Below, one piece after another: positions 23,203 to 31,051 of a stretch of 32,148 nucleotides of DNA; the first letter of the stretch is position 1, and every line of letters begins with the position of its first letter. The translations under genes were made by a program, and so were the position numbers. The notes below the pieces were generated by a model. That model was not told the origin of the DNA. It saw only the letters and a program-made list of their open reading frames with translations, and did no database searches. The DNA comes from an uncultured Clostridium sp. (lineage in GTDB: Bacteria; Bacillota; Clostridia; Lachnospirales; Lachnospiraceae), in assembly GCA_934438135.1 (NCBI GenBank), contig CAKSBP010000035.1, positions 1 through 32,148 of the forward strand, given 5' to 3'.

Positions 23203-25359
23203 ATGAATGAAAGGATAATACATATTATGAAACACGAACATATGCATCAAAATCCTGCGGGGCAGGAAACCTTTTCAGTGGCAATTGAACCACATAATCA
23301 TCGTGCAATTATTGGTTTTGATAAAAATGGAATACCTAAAGTCCTGGTTCCGGTAAGTGGTGGACATACGCATACTCATGTGGATGCAGAAGGAAATGTG
23401 TATGAACATAGCCATGAGGCAGTATTTACAGAGGATTATATGAAGGCAGTAGCGGCCTATCGAAAAACGTTTCCATCTAAACAGGATGTGTTAGATAATG
23501 TGCCGGATCCGGCAGTACGTGAAATGATATTACATATGGAACAGATCGGATTTGATACGACCTTTGACCGATTTGATAAGCAGCAGCCCCAATGTAGTTT
23601 TGGATTATCTGGAACATGTTGTCGGATTTGTAATATGGGTCCTTGTAAAATTACTTCGAAATCACCCAAAGGCGTTTGTGGAGCAGATGCCGATTTGATT
23701 GTTGCCAGAAACCTGCTTCGTGGTGCTGCCGCTGGATTGGCGCAGCATGGAATGCATGCGAGAGAAGTCCTTTTAATGTTAAAATGGGCCGCTCAGGGAA
23801 AACTGGATATTCCGATTGTGGGAGAATATAAAATTCTGGATATGGCAAAGGCGTTTGGGATTGAAACAGAAAATAGAGACATTAATGATATAGCGGTTGA
23901 TTTGGTGGATGTTTTGTTGGAGGATTTATCTCGGACAGAGCCAGAGGCATATCAAACGATTCAAGCATGTGCGCCAAAGGAACGTCAGGAAGTGTGGAAG
24001 AAGATGGATATTCTTCCGATTAGTGCGTATCATGAAGTATTTGAGGCGAATCATAAGACCGGATGTGCTACGGACGGAGACTGGAAAAGCATTATGCAGC
24101 AGTTTCTGCGATGTGGTCTTGCCTTTACATTCAGCGGCGTTGTAGCAACTTCGATTGCGACGGATTCTCTTCTTGGTGTAGGAGACAGGGTAACCTCTAA
24201 GATTAACATAGGTGCTCTGAAAAAAGGATATGTAAATATTGCAGTTCATGGTCATCTGCCAGTTCTTGTCCGAGAAATTGTAAAGATGGGATATTCAGAA
24301 AAGTATCAGAAACTTGCAAAGGAAAAAGGAGCAAAGGGAATTCAGTTTTATGGAATCTGCTGTTCTGGTTTGTCAGCTATGTATCGTTATGAAGGTGTTA
24401 TTCCACTATCTAATGCAGTAAGTGCAGAACTTGTGCTTGGTACCGGAGCATTGGATTTGTGGGTGGCAGACGTACAGGAAGTCTATCCTTCCATTATGGA
24501 TGTAGCAAGATGTTATAAGACAACCGTTGTTACCACTAGTGATTCTGCAAGACTTCCAGGTGCAGAGCATATTGGATATGACCATCATCATTCCAATATT
24601 GAAGAGACGAAGAGAATCGCAGAGCGGATTGTAGAACGTGCCATCGAAAGTTTTGAGGCAAGACAGGGAACGCCGGTATTTATTCCACCTTATGAGGTAG
24701 AAGCAGAAGTCGGATTTTCCCTGGAATATTTATTTAAACAGTATGGAAGCCTGAAACCAATTGCGGATGCACTTCGTTCCGGACAGATTTTAGGAATTGT
24801 TAACATGGTTGGATGCAATAATCCGAAAATTCTCTATGAAAAAGCAGTTCTGGATGTTGCGGATGTGCTTTTGAAGAACAATGTTTTAATCCTTACAAAT
24901 GGATGTGCTTCCTTTCCGTTAATGAAAATGGGATACTGCCAGACTTCCGAACTGGCATATAGAAAAACTGGTGAAAAACTGCGGGAATTCTTGCAGCCGG
25001 ATATGCCGCCGGTATGGCATGTGGGTGAGTGCATTGATAATACCCGTTCTTCTGGTATTTTTGCAGGAATCGCCGCTGAATTTGGTAAAAATATATATGA
25101 GATGCCATATGCATTTGCTTCTCCAGAGTGGTCTAACGAAAAAGGAATCGATGCAGCTTTAGGATTCCGTTTGATGGGAATTACATCTTATCACTGTGTA
25201 GAGGCGCAGATTCATGGTTCTGCCAATGTAATTCATTTCTTAAAAGAAGGAACTAAGGAGACACTGCACTCCTCTATGGTAGTAGATGTAGATCCAGTTG
25301 CTCTGGGTGAGAAAATAGTAGCAGATATGAAAGAGAAACGTGCTGCATTAGGAATTTAA
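23203..25359 (+). CDS. cooS: anaerobic carbon-monoxide-dehydrogenase-like protein, divergent C-cluster, His-rich N-terminus
   Basis: A 718-residue Ni,Fe CO-dehydrogenase family protein; these enzymes interconvert CO and CO2. B/D-cluster cysteines are all present: Cys131, Cys139, Cys140, Cys143, Cys148 and Cys159. For the C-cluster the VHGH histidines (349, 351), GICC (386-387), GCNN (Cys538), NGCAS (Cys568), GECID (Cys610) and the catalytic-lysine equivalent (Lys647) are kept. The position of Cys333 in Carboxydothermus CODH-II, within VDYQC-type text, reads VADVQEVYP, putting Glu426 there. Residues 1-75 are an extra segment with 11 histidines (HEHMH, HNH, HTHTH, HSH). ATG 23203 follows TAGGA by 5 nt; ATG 23227 is an alternative. 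No cooC, cooF, acs or hydrogenase gene adjoins it. Whether it oxidises CO or carries a hybrid-type Fe-S-O cluster is open. Confidence 0.88.
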   Translation: MNERIIHIMKHEHMHQNPAGQETFSVAIEPHNHRAIIGFDKNGIPKVLVPVSGGHTHTHVDAEGNVYEHSHEAVFTEDYMKAVAAYRKTFPSKQDVLDNVPDPAVREMILHMEQIGFDTTFDRFDKQQPQCSFGLSGTCCRICNMGPCKITSKSPKGVCGADADLIVARNLLRGAAAGLAQHGMHAREVLLMLKWAAQGKLDIPIVGEYKILDMAKAFGIETENRDINDIAVDLVDVLLEDLSRTEPEAYQTIQACAPKERQEVWKKMDILPISAYHEVFEANHKTGCATDGDWKSIMQQFLRCGLAFTFSGVVATSIATDSLLGVGDRVTSKINIGALKKGYVNIAVHGHLPVLVREIVKMGYSEKYQKLAKEKGAKGIQFYGICCSGLSAMYRYEGVIPLSNAVSAELVLGTGALDLWVADVQEVYPSIMDVARCYKTTVVTTSDSARLPGAEHIGYDHHHSNIEETKRIAERIVERAIESFEARQGTPVFIPPYEVEAEVGFSLEYLFKQYGSLKPIADALRSGQILGIVNMVGCNNPKILYEKAVLDVADVLLKNNVLILTNGCASFPLMKMGYCQTSELAYRKTGEKLREFLQPDMPPVWHVGECIDNTRSSGIFAGIAAEFGKNIYEMPYAFASPEWSNEKGIDAALGFRLMGITSYHCVEAQIHGSANVIHFLKEGTKETLHSSMVVDVDPVALGEKIVADMKEKRAALGI

Positions 25360-25371
25360 TATAGAAAGAAT

Positions 25372-25418
25372 AACAAAGCAGAATGGAGGCTTATTTAGAT
25401 CTGTTTTGCTTTGTTTTC
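25372..25418 (+). terminator. terminator of the CO-dehydrogenase-like gene
   Basis: AACAAAGCA (25372-25380) pairs perfectly with TGCTTTGTT (25407-25415), followed by TTT. The loop is 26 nt. It lies 12 bp after the stop. Confidence 0.75.
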
Positions 25419-25428
25419 GAAATCAGTC

Positions 25429-25457
25429 TTGACAAACCCCGCCAATACACGTAATAT
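25429..25457 (+). promoter_or_regulatory. sigma-A promoter of proS
   Basis: TTGACA (25429-25434), 17 bp, TAATAT (25452-25457). The transcript begins near 25464 and carries the whole T-box leader. Confidence 0.85.
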
Positions 25458-25464
25458 TTAACTA

Positions 25465-25726
25465 TATAGGTAAAGTAGCGTTGAGAAGGGATAGTATATC
25501 TAGGAATGATTCAGAGAGGAAGTGGTTTGGTGTGAAGCTTCTATCAGGAATAGATGGAACCTGCCTTTGAGCTCTGCATGAAAATGCAGCGTATTTCCTG
25601 CGATAAGGGATGTTAGCAGACAGAGTATTGTACGCTAAGTGAGCAGAACTGTTTACAGTTAAGCAGGGTGGTACCGCCGAAGTCCTTCGGTCCCTATTTT
25701 AGGGATGAGATAGGGCTTATTTTTTT
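25465..25726 (+). promoter_or_regulatory. T-box leader of proS
   Basis: The signature AGGGTGGTACCGCC is at 25665-25678. Upstream is a long stem I with a likely specifier CCT (25560-25562) in GGAACCTGCC, a proline codon that fits the downstream gene. The terminator is CCCTAT (25692-25697) with ATAGGG (25710-25715) and a T run (25720-25726). Uncharged tRNA-Pro should pair with the specifier and the T-box bulge, favouring the antiterminator and switching proS on during proline shortage. It accounts for most of the 404-bp gap between genes. Confidence 0.93.
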
Positions 25727-25763
25727 GCATTTTTACGAATTTAAATAAAAAGGAGATTTTGTT

Positions 25764-27200
25764 ATGGCAAAGGAAAAAAAGCTAGTTGAAGCGATAACTT
25801 CAATGGAAGATGATTTTACACAATGGTATACAGACGTTGTAAAAAAAGCAGAATTAATTGATTACTCCAGTGTCCGTGGATGTATGATTTTAAGACCAAA
25901 CGGCTATGCAATCTGGGAAAATATCCAAAAAGAACTGGACAGAAGATTTAAAGAAACTGGTGTTGAAAATGTTTATATGCCAATGTTTATTCCAGAGAGT
26001 CTGCTTCAGAAAGAAAAAGACCACGTAGAAGGATTTGCTCCAGAAGTAGCATGGGTTACACACGGAGGATTAGAACCACTTCAGGAAAGATTATGTGTAA
26101 GACCAACTTCAGAAACATTATTCTGTGACCTGTATTCAAATATTGTACAGTCATACCGAGATCTTCCTAAATTATATAACCAGTGGTGTTCTGTTGTTCG
26201 TTGGGAAAAGACAACAAGACCTTTCCTTCGCTCTATGGAATTCTTATGGCAGGAAGGCCATACCGCTCATGCAACACAGGAAGAATCTGAAGAAAGAACC
26301 ATTCAGATGTTAAATGTTTATGCAGATTTCTGTGAAAATGTTCTTGCTATCCCAATGATTAAAGGTAGAAAGACAGATAAAGAAAAATTTGCTGGTGCAG
26401 ATTCTACTTATACAATCGAAGCATTAATGCATGATGGTAAAGCACTTCAGTCTGGTACAAGCCATAACTTCGGTGATGGATTTGCCAAAGCATTCGGTAT
26501 CCAGTATACAGACAAGGACAACAAACTTCAGTATGTTCATCAGACATCATGGGGTATGTCTACACGTATCATTGGTGCGATTATCATGGTTCATGGAGAC
26601 AATTCCGGTCTTGTATTACCTCCAAGAATTGCACCAACTCAGGTAATGGTAATTCCAATTGCGCAGCATAAAGAGGGCGTTTTGGACAAAGCAAATGAAT
26701 TAAAAGAGAAGTTAGCAGCAGATTTCCGTACAAAATTAGATGATTCTGAAAAGAGCCCAGGATGGAAATTCAGCGAACAGGAAATGCGTGGTATTCCAGT
26801 AAGAATTGAAATTGGGCCTAAGGATATCGAAGCAAACCAGGCTGTTATTGTCCGCCGTGATACAAGAGAAAAGATAGTTGCTTCTTTAGATAACTTAAAT
26901 GAAGAAGTTGCAAAAGCATTAGAGACAATGCAGAACGATATGTTAGAACGTGCTAGAGCACATAGAGATGCTCATACTTATACAGCAACAACTTACGATG
27001 AGTTTAAAGATACGATCGCGAACAAACCAGGTTTTGTAAAAGCAATGTGGTGTGGCGATTTAGAATGTGAATTAAAGATTAAAGAGGATACAACAGCAAC
27101 ATCCCGTTGTATGCCTTTCGAGCAGGAACATTTATCTGATAAATGTGTATGCTGTGGAAAACCAGCTAAGACAATGGTTTACTGGGGTAAAGCTTATTAA
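25764..27200 (+). CDS. proS: prolyl-tRNA synthetase, short (archaeal/eukaryote-like) type
   Basis: Charges tRNA-Pro with proline in the cytoplasm. The 478 residues lack the roughly 180-residue editing insertion of the Escherichia coli enzyme and instead end with the C-terminal Zn-binding domain of the archaeal-type enzyme. Class II motifs are visible: GYAIWENIQKELDRRFKETG with ENVYMPMFIPESLL (motif 1 region), RPTSET and RWEKTTRPFLRSMEFLWQEG (motif 2), and TSWGMSTRIIGAIIMVHGD (motif 3). Cysteines of the tail begin at Cys430 and Cys435 and end in CVCCGKPA. The start has AAAGGAG upstream and lies 37 bp after the T-box terminator. Confidence 0.95.
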   Translation: MAKEKKLVEAITSMEDDFTQWYTDVVKKAELIDYSSVRGCMILRPNGYAIWENIQKELDRRFKETGVENVYMPMFIPESLLQKEKDHVEGFAPEVAWVTHGGLEPLQERLCVRPTSETLFCDLYSNIVQSYRDLPKLYNQWCSVVRWEKTTRPFLRSMEFLWQEGHTAHATQEESEERTIQMLNVYADFCENVLAIPMIKGRKTDKEKFAGADSTYTIEALMHDGKALQSGTSHNFGDGFAKAFGIQYTDKDNKLQYVHQTSWGMSTRIIGAIIMVHGDNSGLVLPPRIAPTQVMVIPIAQHKEGVLDKANELKEKLAADFRTKLDDSEKSPGWKFSEQEMRGIPVRIEIGPKDIEANQAVIVRRDTREKIVASLDNLNEEVAKALETMQNDMLERARAHRDAHTYTATTYDEFKDTIANKPGFVKAMWCGDLECELKIKEDTTATSRCMPFEQEHLSDKCVCCGKPAKTMVYWGKAY

Positions 27201-27268
27201 TAAGAACTTATTTATATAGTTATATATATTGAGAAAAGGCATGAGATTTTTAGATTTCATGGAGCCGC

Positions 27269-27742
27269 GGGTGCGGACATTTTTTTGGACTAACATGTTG
27301 CTAATCCAAGACTATGTCTGTACTCCATAGGACTCAAATATCCTAATGATTTTTTTATTCGTACTTCATTATACCAAATAAAGTACTCATTGAGCGTATG
27401 TATAAATTCCTTAATACTTATGCCTGTCCAATCTACATTATAAAACATTTCATTCTTTTTCAATCTATCCAGTCCAACGATAATGGCAGCCTCTATCTGT
27501 ATGAATAACGGGATGTTCCGTTCTTTTTATCTCATTAGGCACAGTTGGGGTTATTTCACCTGAATAAGAGGTGTATTTTGCATGTTTCCTGATTTTGGCC
27601 AGAAGACCTTCTTCTTTCATGATTCGACGAACAATCTTTTCAGAAACAATAGTGCCTTCTTTTCTTAATAATCCATAAATCCTACGGTAACTGTATCGTT
27701 CTTTCGAAGTCCGTATGAAGTCCAACTTATTGTCCGCATCCC
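27269..27742 (-). mobile_element. decayed IS3-family element, internally deleted
   Basis: The outer ends match as imperfect inverted repeats: GGGTGCGGACA (27269-27279) followed by TTGGACT, and the complement of TGTCCGCATCCC (27731-27742) followed inward by TTGGACTT. Between them lies only a shrunken, frameshifted IS3-type transposase. At about 475 bp it is a third of a normal element and cannot move itself; it could be mobilised only by an intact relative. The 9-bp direct repeat ATTTCATGG flanks it loosely at 27254-27262 and 27749-27757. Confidence 0.75.
27290..27725 (-). pseudogene. IS3-family transposase OrfB remnant
   Basis: The first piece (27725-27465) starts within the HTH_21 region (YSYRRIYGLLRKEGTIVSEK), reaches SGEITPTVPN, then jumps to EHPVIHTDRGCHYRW and stops. 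The core with the first catalytic Asp has been deleted. In another frame (to TAG at 27290) the reading continues as LDRLKKNEMFYNVDWTG and WYNEVRIKKSLGYLSPMEYR, the usual OrfB end, after a second small deletion. So there are two internal deletions, one frameshift and no OrfA: it is not functional. Confidence 0.85.
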
Positions 27743-27802
27743 CTACTCATTTCATGGCTTTTATACTATTAATTAGCACTATAGACTATCAGTTTTGCAA
27801 TT

Positions 27803-28264
27803 TCATCTAATTTTTTTTGATTTAAAATATAAATCGCCAACCATATCGTTGTCATTATCTTTATCGTAATAGTAATAATGAACTTCATCATTTGCTATTT
27901 CTTCACCTTTTTCATTCTGTGCAGCAGACAATTCGTAACCTATATCTTTTGGATAAGCATGCATTCCTTCTATGGAAGTTACAAGCCCTTCTGTTGATGT
28001 ATTTGGTGGAGTGTAGAATGATAAATATCCACATTCTTCCTTGTTATATGTAAATATTGCTTCAAAATCATTATTATTGTATTTCACATTCCATCCACCT
28101 GGAAGATCCGCCGAAAAACAATCTTGAATTTTAATTTCTTCTGAATCATTTTCTCTTACTAACGGTAATTTATTTTCCGAAAAAAATAATGTAATCTGAT
28201 TATGACGCCATAATATTATAATGCATATAAATATTATAGTTACTACTGCAACCCTTTTTTTCAT
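27803..28264 (-). CDS. small membrane-anchored protein of unknown function, probably frameshifted at its 3' end
   Basis: A 153-residue protein as read, with an N-terminal membrane helix (VAVVTIIFICIIILW, about 5-19) and an acidic, aromatic-rich outer part (DLPGGWNVKYNNNDFEAIFT, VHYYYYDKDND). No cleavage site or lipobox is clear, so it is probably anchored facing outward. I do not recognise the family. The frame ends in KSKKIR just after an 8-A run (27811-27818 on the complement). Removing one A continues it as LDEIAKLIVYSAN to a stop at 27769-27771, a natural helix, so the original gene was likely 12 residues longer. Start: AAAAGGAG before ATG 28264. It neighbours the IS remnant and has no homologous context here. 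Confidence 0.65.
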   Translation of the reverse strand: MKKRVAVVTIIFICIIILWRHNQITLFFSENKLPLVRENDSEEIKIQDCFSADLPGGWNVKYNNNDFEAIFTYNKEECGYLSFYTPPNTSTEGLVTSIEGMHAYPKDIGYELSAAQNEKGEEIANDEVHYYYYDKDNDNDMVGDLYFKSKKIR

Positions 28265-28302
28265 ATTATGATGCTCCTTTTTCAAAGAGTTATATACAAT
28301 AC

Positions 28303-28338
28303 AAAACCGAGGCCTGCTCAAGTAGCGGCCTCGGTTTT
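28303..28338. terminator. GC-rich bidirectional terminator-like hairpin
   Basis: AAAACCGAGGCC (28303-28314) and GGCCTCGGTTTT (28327-28338) are perfect 12-bp arms around a 12-nt loop, with A and T runs giving termination signals both ways. It stands 39 bp upstream of the small membrane protein gene rather than after a gene, and is far more GC-rich than its surroundings. Confidence 0.7.
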
Positions 28339-28391
28339 CACATCACATAAACACAACAAATATTTACTATTACTATAAGAGTCAGAAGTGT

Positions 28392-28547
28392 TGTACATCT
28401 TATGTACATAGTATACGAAATCAATTGACATTAGAAAGCATTCACGTCCTTGCTTTCCTGCCAATGACTATTAAGAACTTTTAAGAAAATATATTATAGT
28501 ATGCATAATGGTTAATTACGAATTTGAAATTGATTTTTCATTTCGTA
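28392..28547. repeat. two dyads in the AT-rich region before the LysR gene
   Basis: TGTACAT (28392-28398) and ATGTACA (28402-28408) form a perfect dyad with a 3-nt centre. Farther on, TACGAA (28517-28522) and TTCGTA (28542-28547) flank an inner GAAA/TTTC. The stretch 28339-28702 has no gene I can support; these are the only ordered sequences I see in it, possibly operators of the LysR gene. Confidence 0.35.
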
Positions 28548-28702
28548 TGGGTTAATATTAGCACAACTGAATGATAAATTCCAATTATATATATTAATAT
28601 AATCATAAATTAAATTTATAACTATATGTGTGTACATTTACAAAAATATCAGATAAACAGTACATACGAAAAAAATGAGATACAAAAGGTGGATGCGAAT
28701 TT

Positions 28703-29578
28703 ATGTTAGATTATAGAGTAGAAACATTTTTAACCGTATGCCAGACAAAGAATTATACCAGGGCAGCGGAAATACTAAACTTGACACAGCCTGCGGTATC
28801 CCAGCACATTAAGTATTTAGAAGAGTACTTTGGGGCGAAGCTGTTTCATTTAAAAGGAAAGCAGATTACTATAACCAGCAGGGGAGAAGAAGTTTATCAA
28901 CTGGCCATGCTTTTAAAATTAAATGTAGAAAAATTCCGTATTAATTTAAAGGACGACGCAGCGAATTTGAGAATTAATATGGGAGCTACCAGAGCTGTGG
29001 GCGAATATATCCTGAGGTCGATTGTGGCGAAGTACTTAAAAGAAAATCCGCATTATACATTAAATACGGTGATTGCAAAATCCAATGTACTTTTGGAGAA
29101 AGTAAAGTATGGCGAAATTGATTTTGCCTTTGTGGAAGCACCGTTTAATGACAGTAACTTCTGTACACTGGATTTTCGAAATGACCGCTATTTGGCAGTA
29201 TGCAGTCCAGATTACGAACTGCCGAAAGGAAAATTAACAGTTGACCAGCTGGTAAGTAATCCTATAATATTAATGGAAGAAGATAAGGACGGAAAATCAG
29301 AGATAGAACCATGGCTTATCCGACATCATTGTGGGTTTGAGGATTTTTCTCATATTCATGTAACGAATGATATACCTATTATGAAGGAAATGGCATTGAA
29401 TGGAATAGGTATTGCATTTTTATACGAAACTACAATAGAGAAGGAACTGGAGCAGAGAAGCCTGATTCCGATTGATATAGCAGGTTTTAATCTGAGGCGG
29501 GAATTTAAATTTGTATATAGAAAATTTACCAGCTACGAAGCAGAGTGTCTCAGGTTCTATGATTTCTGTAATAGATAA
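28703..29578 (+). CDS. LysR-family transcriptional regulator
   Basis: A 291-residue regulator. The winged-helix DNA-binding region is residues 1-60 (MLDYRVETFLTVCQTKNYTR, then AAEILNLTQPAVSQHIKYLE), with the recognition helix in TQPAVSQHI. The effector-binding domain, with the two-lobed periplasmic-binding-protein fold, runs about 88-291 (GEIDFAFVEAP, NDIPIMKEMALNGIGIAFLY). The inducer is not deducible. Most LysR regulators face their targets divergently; here the divergent side is a gene-free AT-rich stretch and an accessory protein. The CCA-adding enzyme gene follows after 11 nt in the same direction, probably cotranscribed. AAAGGTGG (28687-28694) precedes the start. Confidence 0.93.
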   Translation: MLDYRVETFLTVCQTKNYTRAAEILNLTQPAVSQHIKYLEEYFGAKLFHLKGKQITITSRGEEVYQLAMLLKLNVEKFRINLKDDAANLRINMGATRAVGEYILRSIVAKYLKENPHYTLNTVIAKSNVLLEKVKYGEIDFAFVEAPFNDSNFCTLDFRNDRYLAVCSPDYELPKGKLTVDQLVSNPIILMEEDKDGKSEIEPWLIRHHCGFEDFSHIHVTNDIPIMKEMALNGIGIAFLYETTIEKELEQRSLIPIDIAGFNLRREFKFVYRKFTSYEAECLRFYDFCNR

Positions 29579-29589
29579 AGGAGGATATT

Positions 29590-30969
29590 ATGGTTATAGA
29601 CATGCCTGAGAAGGTAAGATTTATTATTGATACACTTTTAGAACATGGACATGAGGCTTATGCAGTCGGAGGATGTGTTCGTGATGCGATTTTAGGAAGG
29701 GAACCAGGAGACTGGGATATTACGACCTCAGCAAAGCCACAGCAGGTGAAAACGCTGTTTAGACGCACCATTGATACTGGGATTCAGCATGGGACAGTAA
29801 CGATTATGCTGAATAAAGAAGGATTTGAGGTAACGACTTATCGTATTGATGGAGAATATGAGGACAGCCGTCATCCAAAGTCAGTGGAGTTTACAACAAA
29901 TCTGGTAGAAGATTTAAAGAGACGTGATTTTACCATAAATGCTATGGCATATAATCATATAACTGGGCTTGTAGATGAATTTAACGGGATCGAGGATTTA
30001 AAGAAAAAACGTATTGTATGTGTGGGTAATCCGATGGAACGTTTTGATGAAGATGCTCTCCGTATGTTACGTGCAGTGCGTTTTTCCGGACAGCTTGGTT
30101 TTACTATTGATGAGGATACGAAGCGGGCAATTGTAAAACTGGCGCCAACTATCCAGAATATCAGCAGGGAAAGAATTCGGGTGGAAATTGATAAACTCAT
30201 TTGTTCGGACAACTGTGAGAAGCTGGAGGATGCTTACCATATTGGATTGACCAATTATATTTTCCCAGAGTTGGGAAGGATGTTTGAAACAGAGCAGAAT
30301 AATCCACATCATAAGTATAATGTGGGGACACATTGTTTGAAGGCGGTGGATTATTTTAATAAAGAAATTAAAGCCAGTGATGCTTATAAATCATGTGGCT
30401 TTGACAAGAAAATGGATTCGGTTTTATGCTGGACACTTTTACTGCATGATATTGGAAAGACGGTTACAAAGACTACCGATGAAGCTGGAATCAATCATTT
30501 CAAGGGACATGATTCAGAGGGGCAAAGAATGGCAGCGAAGGTATTAAAAGGTCTTAAATTTGATAACTTTACTATTGATACTGCATCCAGGATTATTAAA
30601 TGGCATGATTATCGCTATGAGTCATCGGACGAGGCAGTTCGTAGAGCATTAAATAAAATCGGAGTGAATCTTATTTATCCGCTTCTGATTGTACAGTATG
30701 CGGATATTATGGCACAGAGCGATTATCAGCTGGAAGAGAAAACGGCCCGTCTTAAAAATGCGGCAGAAAAAATTCGGGAAATTTTCCAGAAGCATCAATG
30801 TGTAACGATGAAAGAACTTGCAGTTAATGGGCGTGATTTAATGGAAATCGGTTTCAAACCAGGCAGAGTTATTGGAGAGACTTTGCAGAAATTACTGGAT
30901 TTGGTTATAGAAAATCCGGACAAGAATGAGAAAGAAATTTTGCTGGAGAAAGCCAGGAGTTACAAATAA
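29590..30969 (+). CDS. cca: CCA-adding tRNA nucleotidyltransferase with HD domain
   Basis: A 459-residue class II nucleotidyltransferase that adds or repairs the 3' CCA of tRNA. The head domain shows VGGCVRD (26-32), the catalytic DWD pair (41-43), RRDFTINAMAYN (111-122) and EDALRMLRAVRFSGQLGF (154-171). A C-terminal HD domain begins at LLHDIGK (His286, Asp287) and continues through HFKGHDSEG, as in bacterial CCA enzymes and poly(A)-polymerase relatives with phosphohydrolase activity. AAAGGAGG (29577-29584) precedes ATG 29590. It probably shares a transcript with the LysR gene. Whether it adds all three bases or only some cannot be told by eye. Confidence 0.92.
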   Translation: MVIDMPEKVRFIIDTLLEHGHEAYAVGGCVRDAILGREPGDWDITTSAKPQQVKTLFRRTIDTGIQHGTVTIMLNKEGFEVTTYRIDGEYEDSRHPKSVEFTTNLVEDLKRRDFTINAMAYNHITGLVDEFNGIEDLKKKRIVCVGNPMERFDEDALRMLRAVRFSGQLGFTIDEDTKRAIVKLAPTIQNISRERIRVEIDKLICSDNCEKLEDAYHIGLTNYIFPELGRMFETEQNNPHHKYNVGTHCLKAVDYFNKEIKASDAYKSCGFDKKMDSVLCWTLLLHDIGKTVTKTTDEAGINHFKGHDSEGQRMAAKVLKGLKFDNFTIDTASRIIKWHDYRYESSDEAVRRALNKIGVNLIYPLLIVQYADIMAQSDYQLEEKTARLKNAAEKIREIFQKHQCVTMKELAVNGRDLMEIGFKPGRVIGETLQKLLDLVIENPDKNEKEILLEKARSYK

Positions 30970-31051
30970 ATAGGTATGAAAGAAGCGGTTTAGTCATACG
31001 ATTAAAAGTAGACACTGAAAGGGTGTAATATTTTTAATGGGAGGGCTAAAA

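Noticed and set aside
27201..28702. CRISPR array or phage remnant in the accessory patch
   Set aside because: No regularly spaced repeats, cas genes, integrase or phage structural genes; only one IS relic and one small gene.
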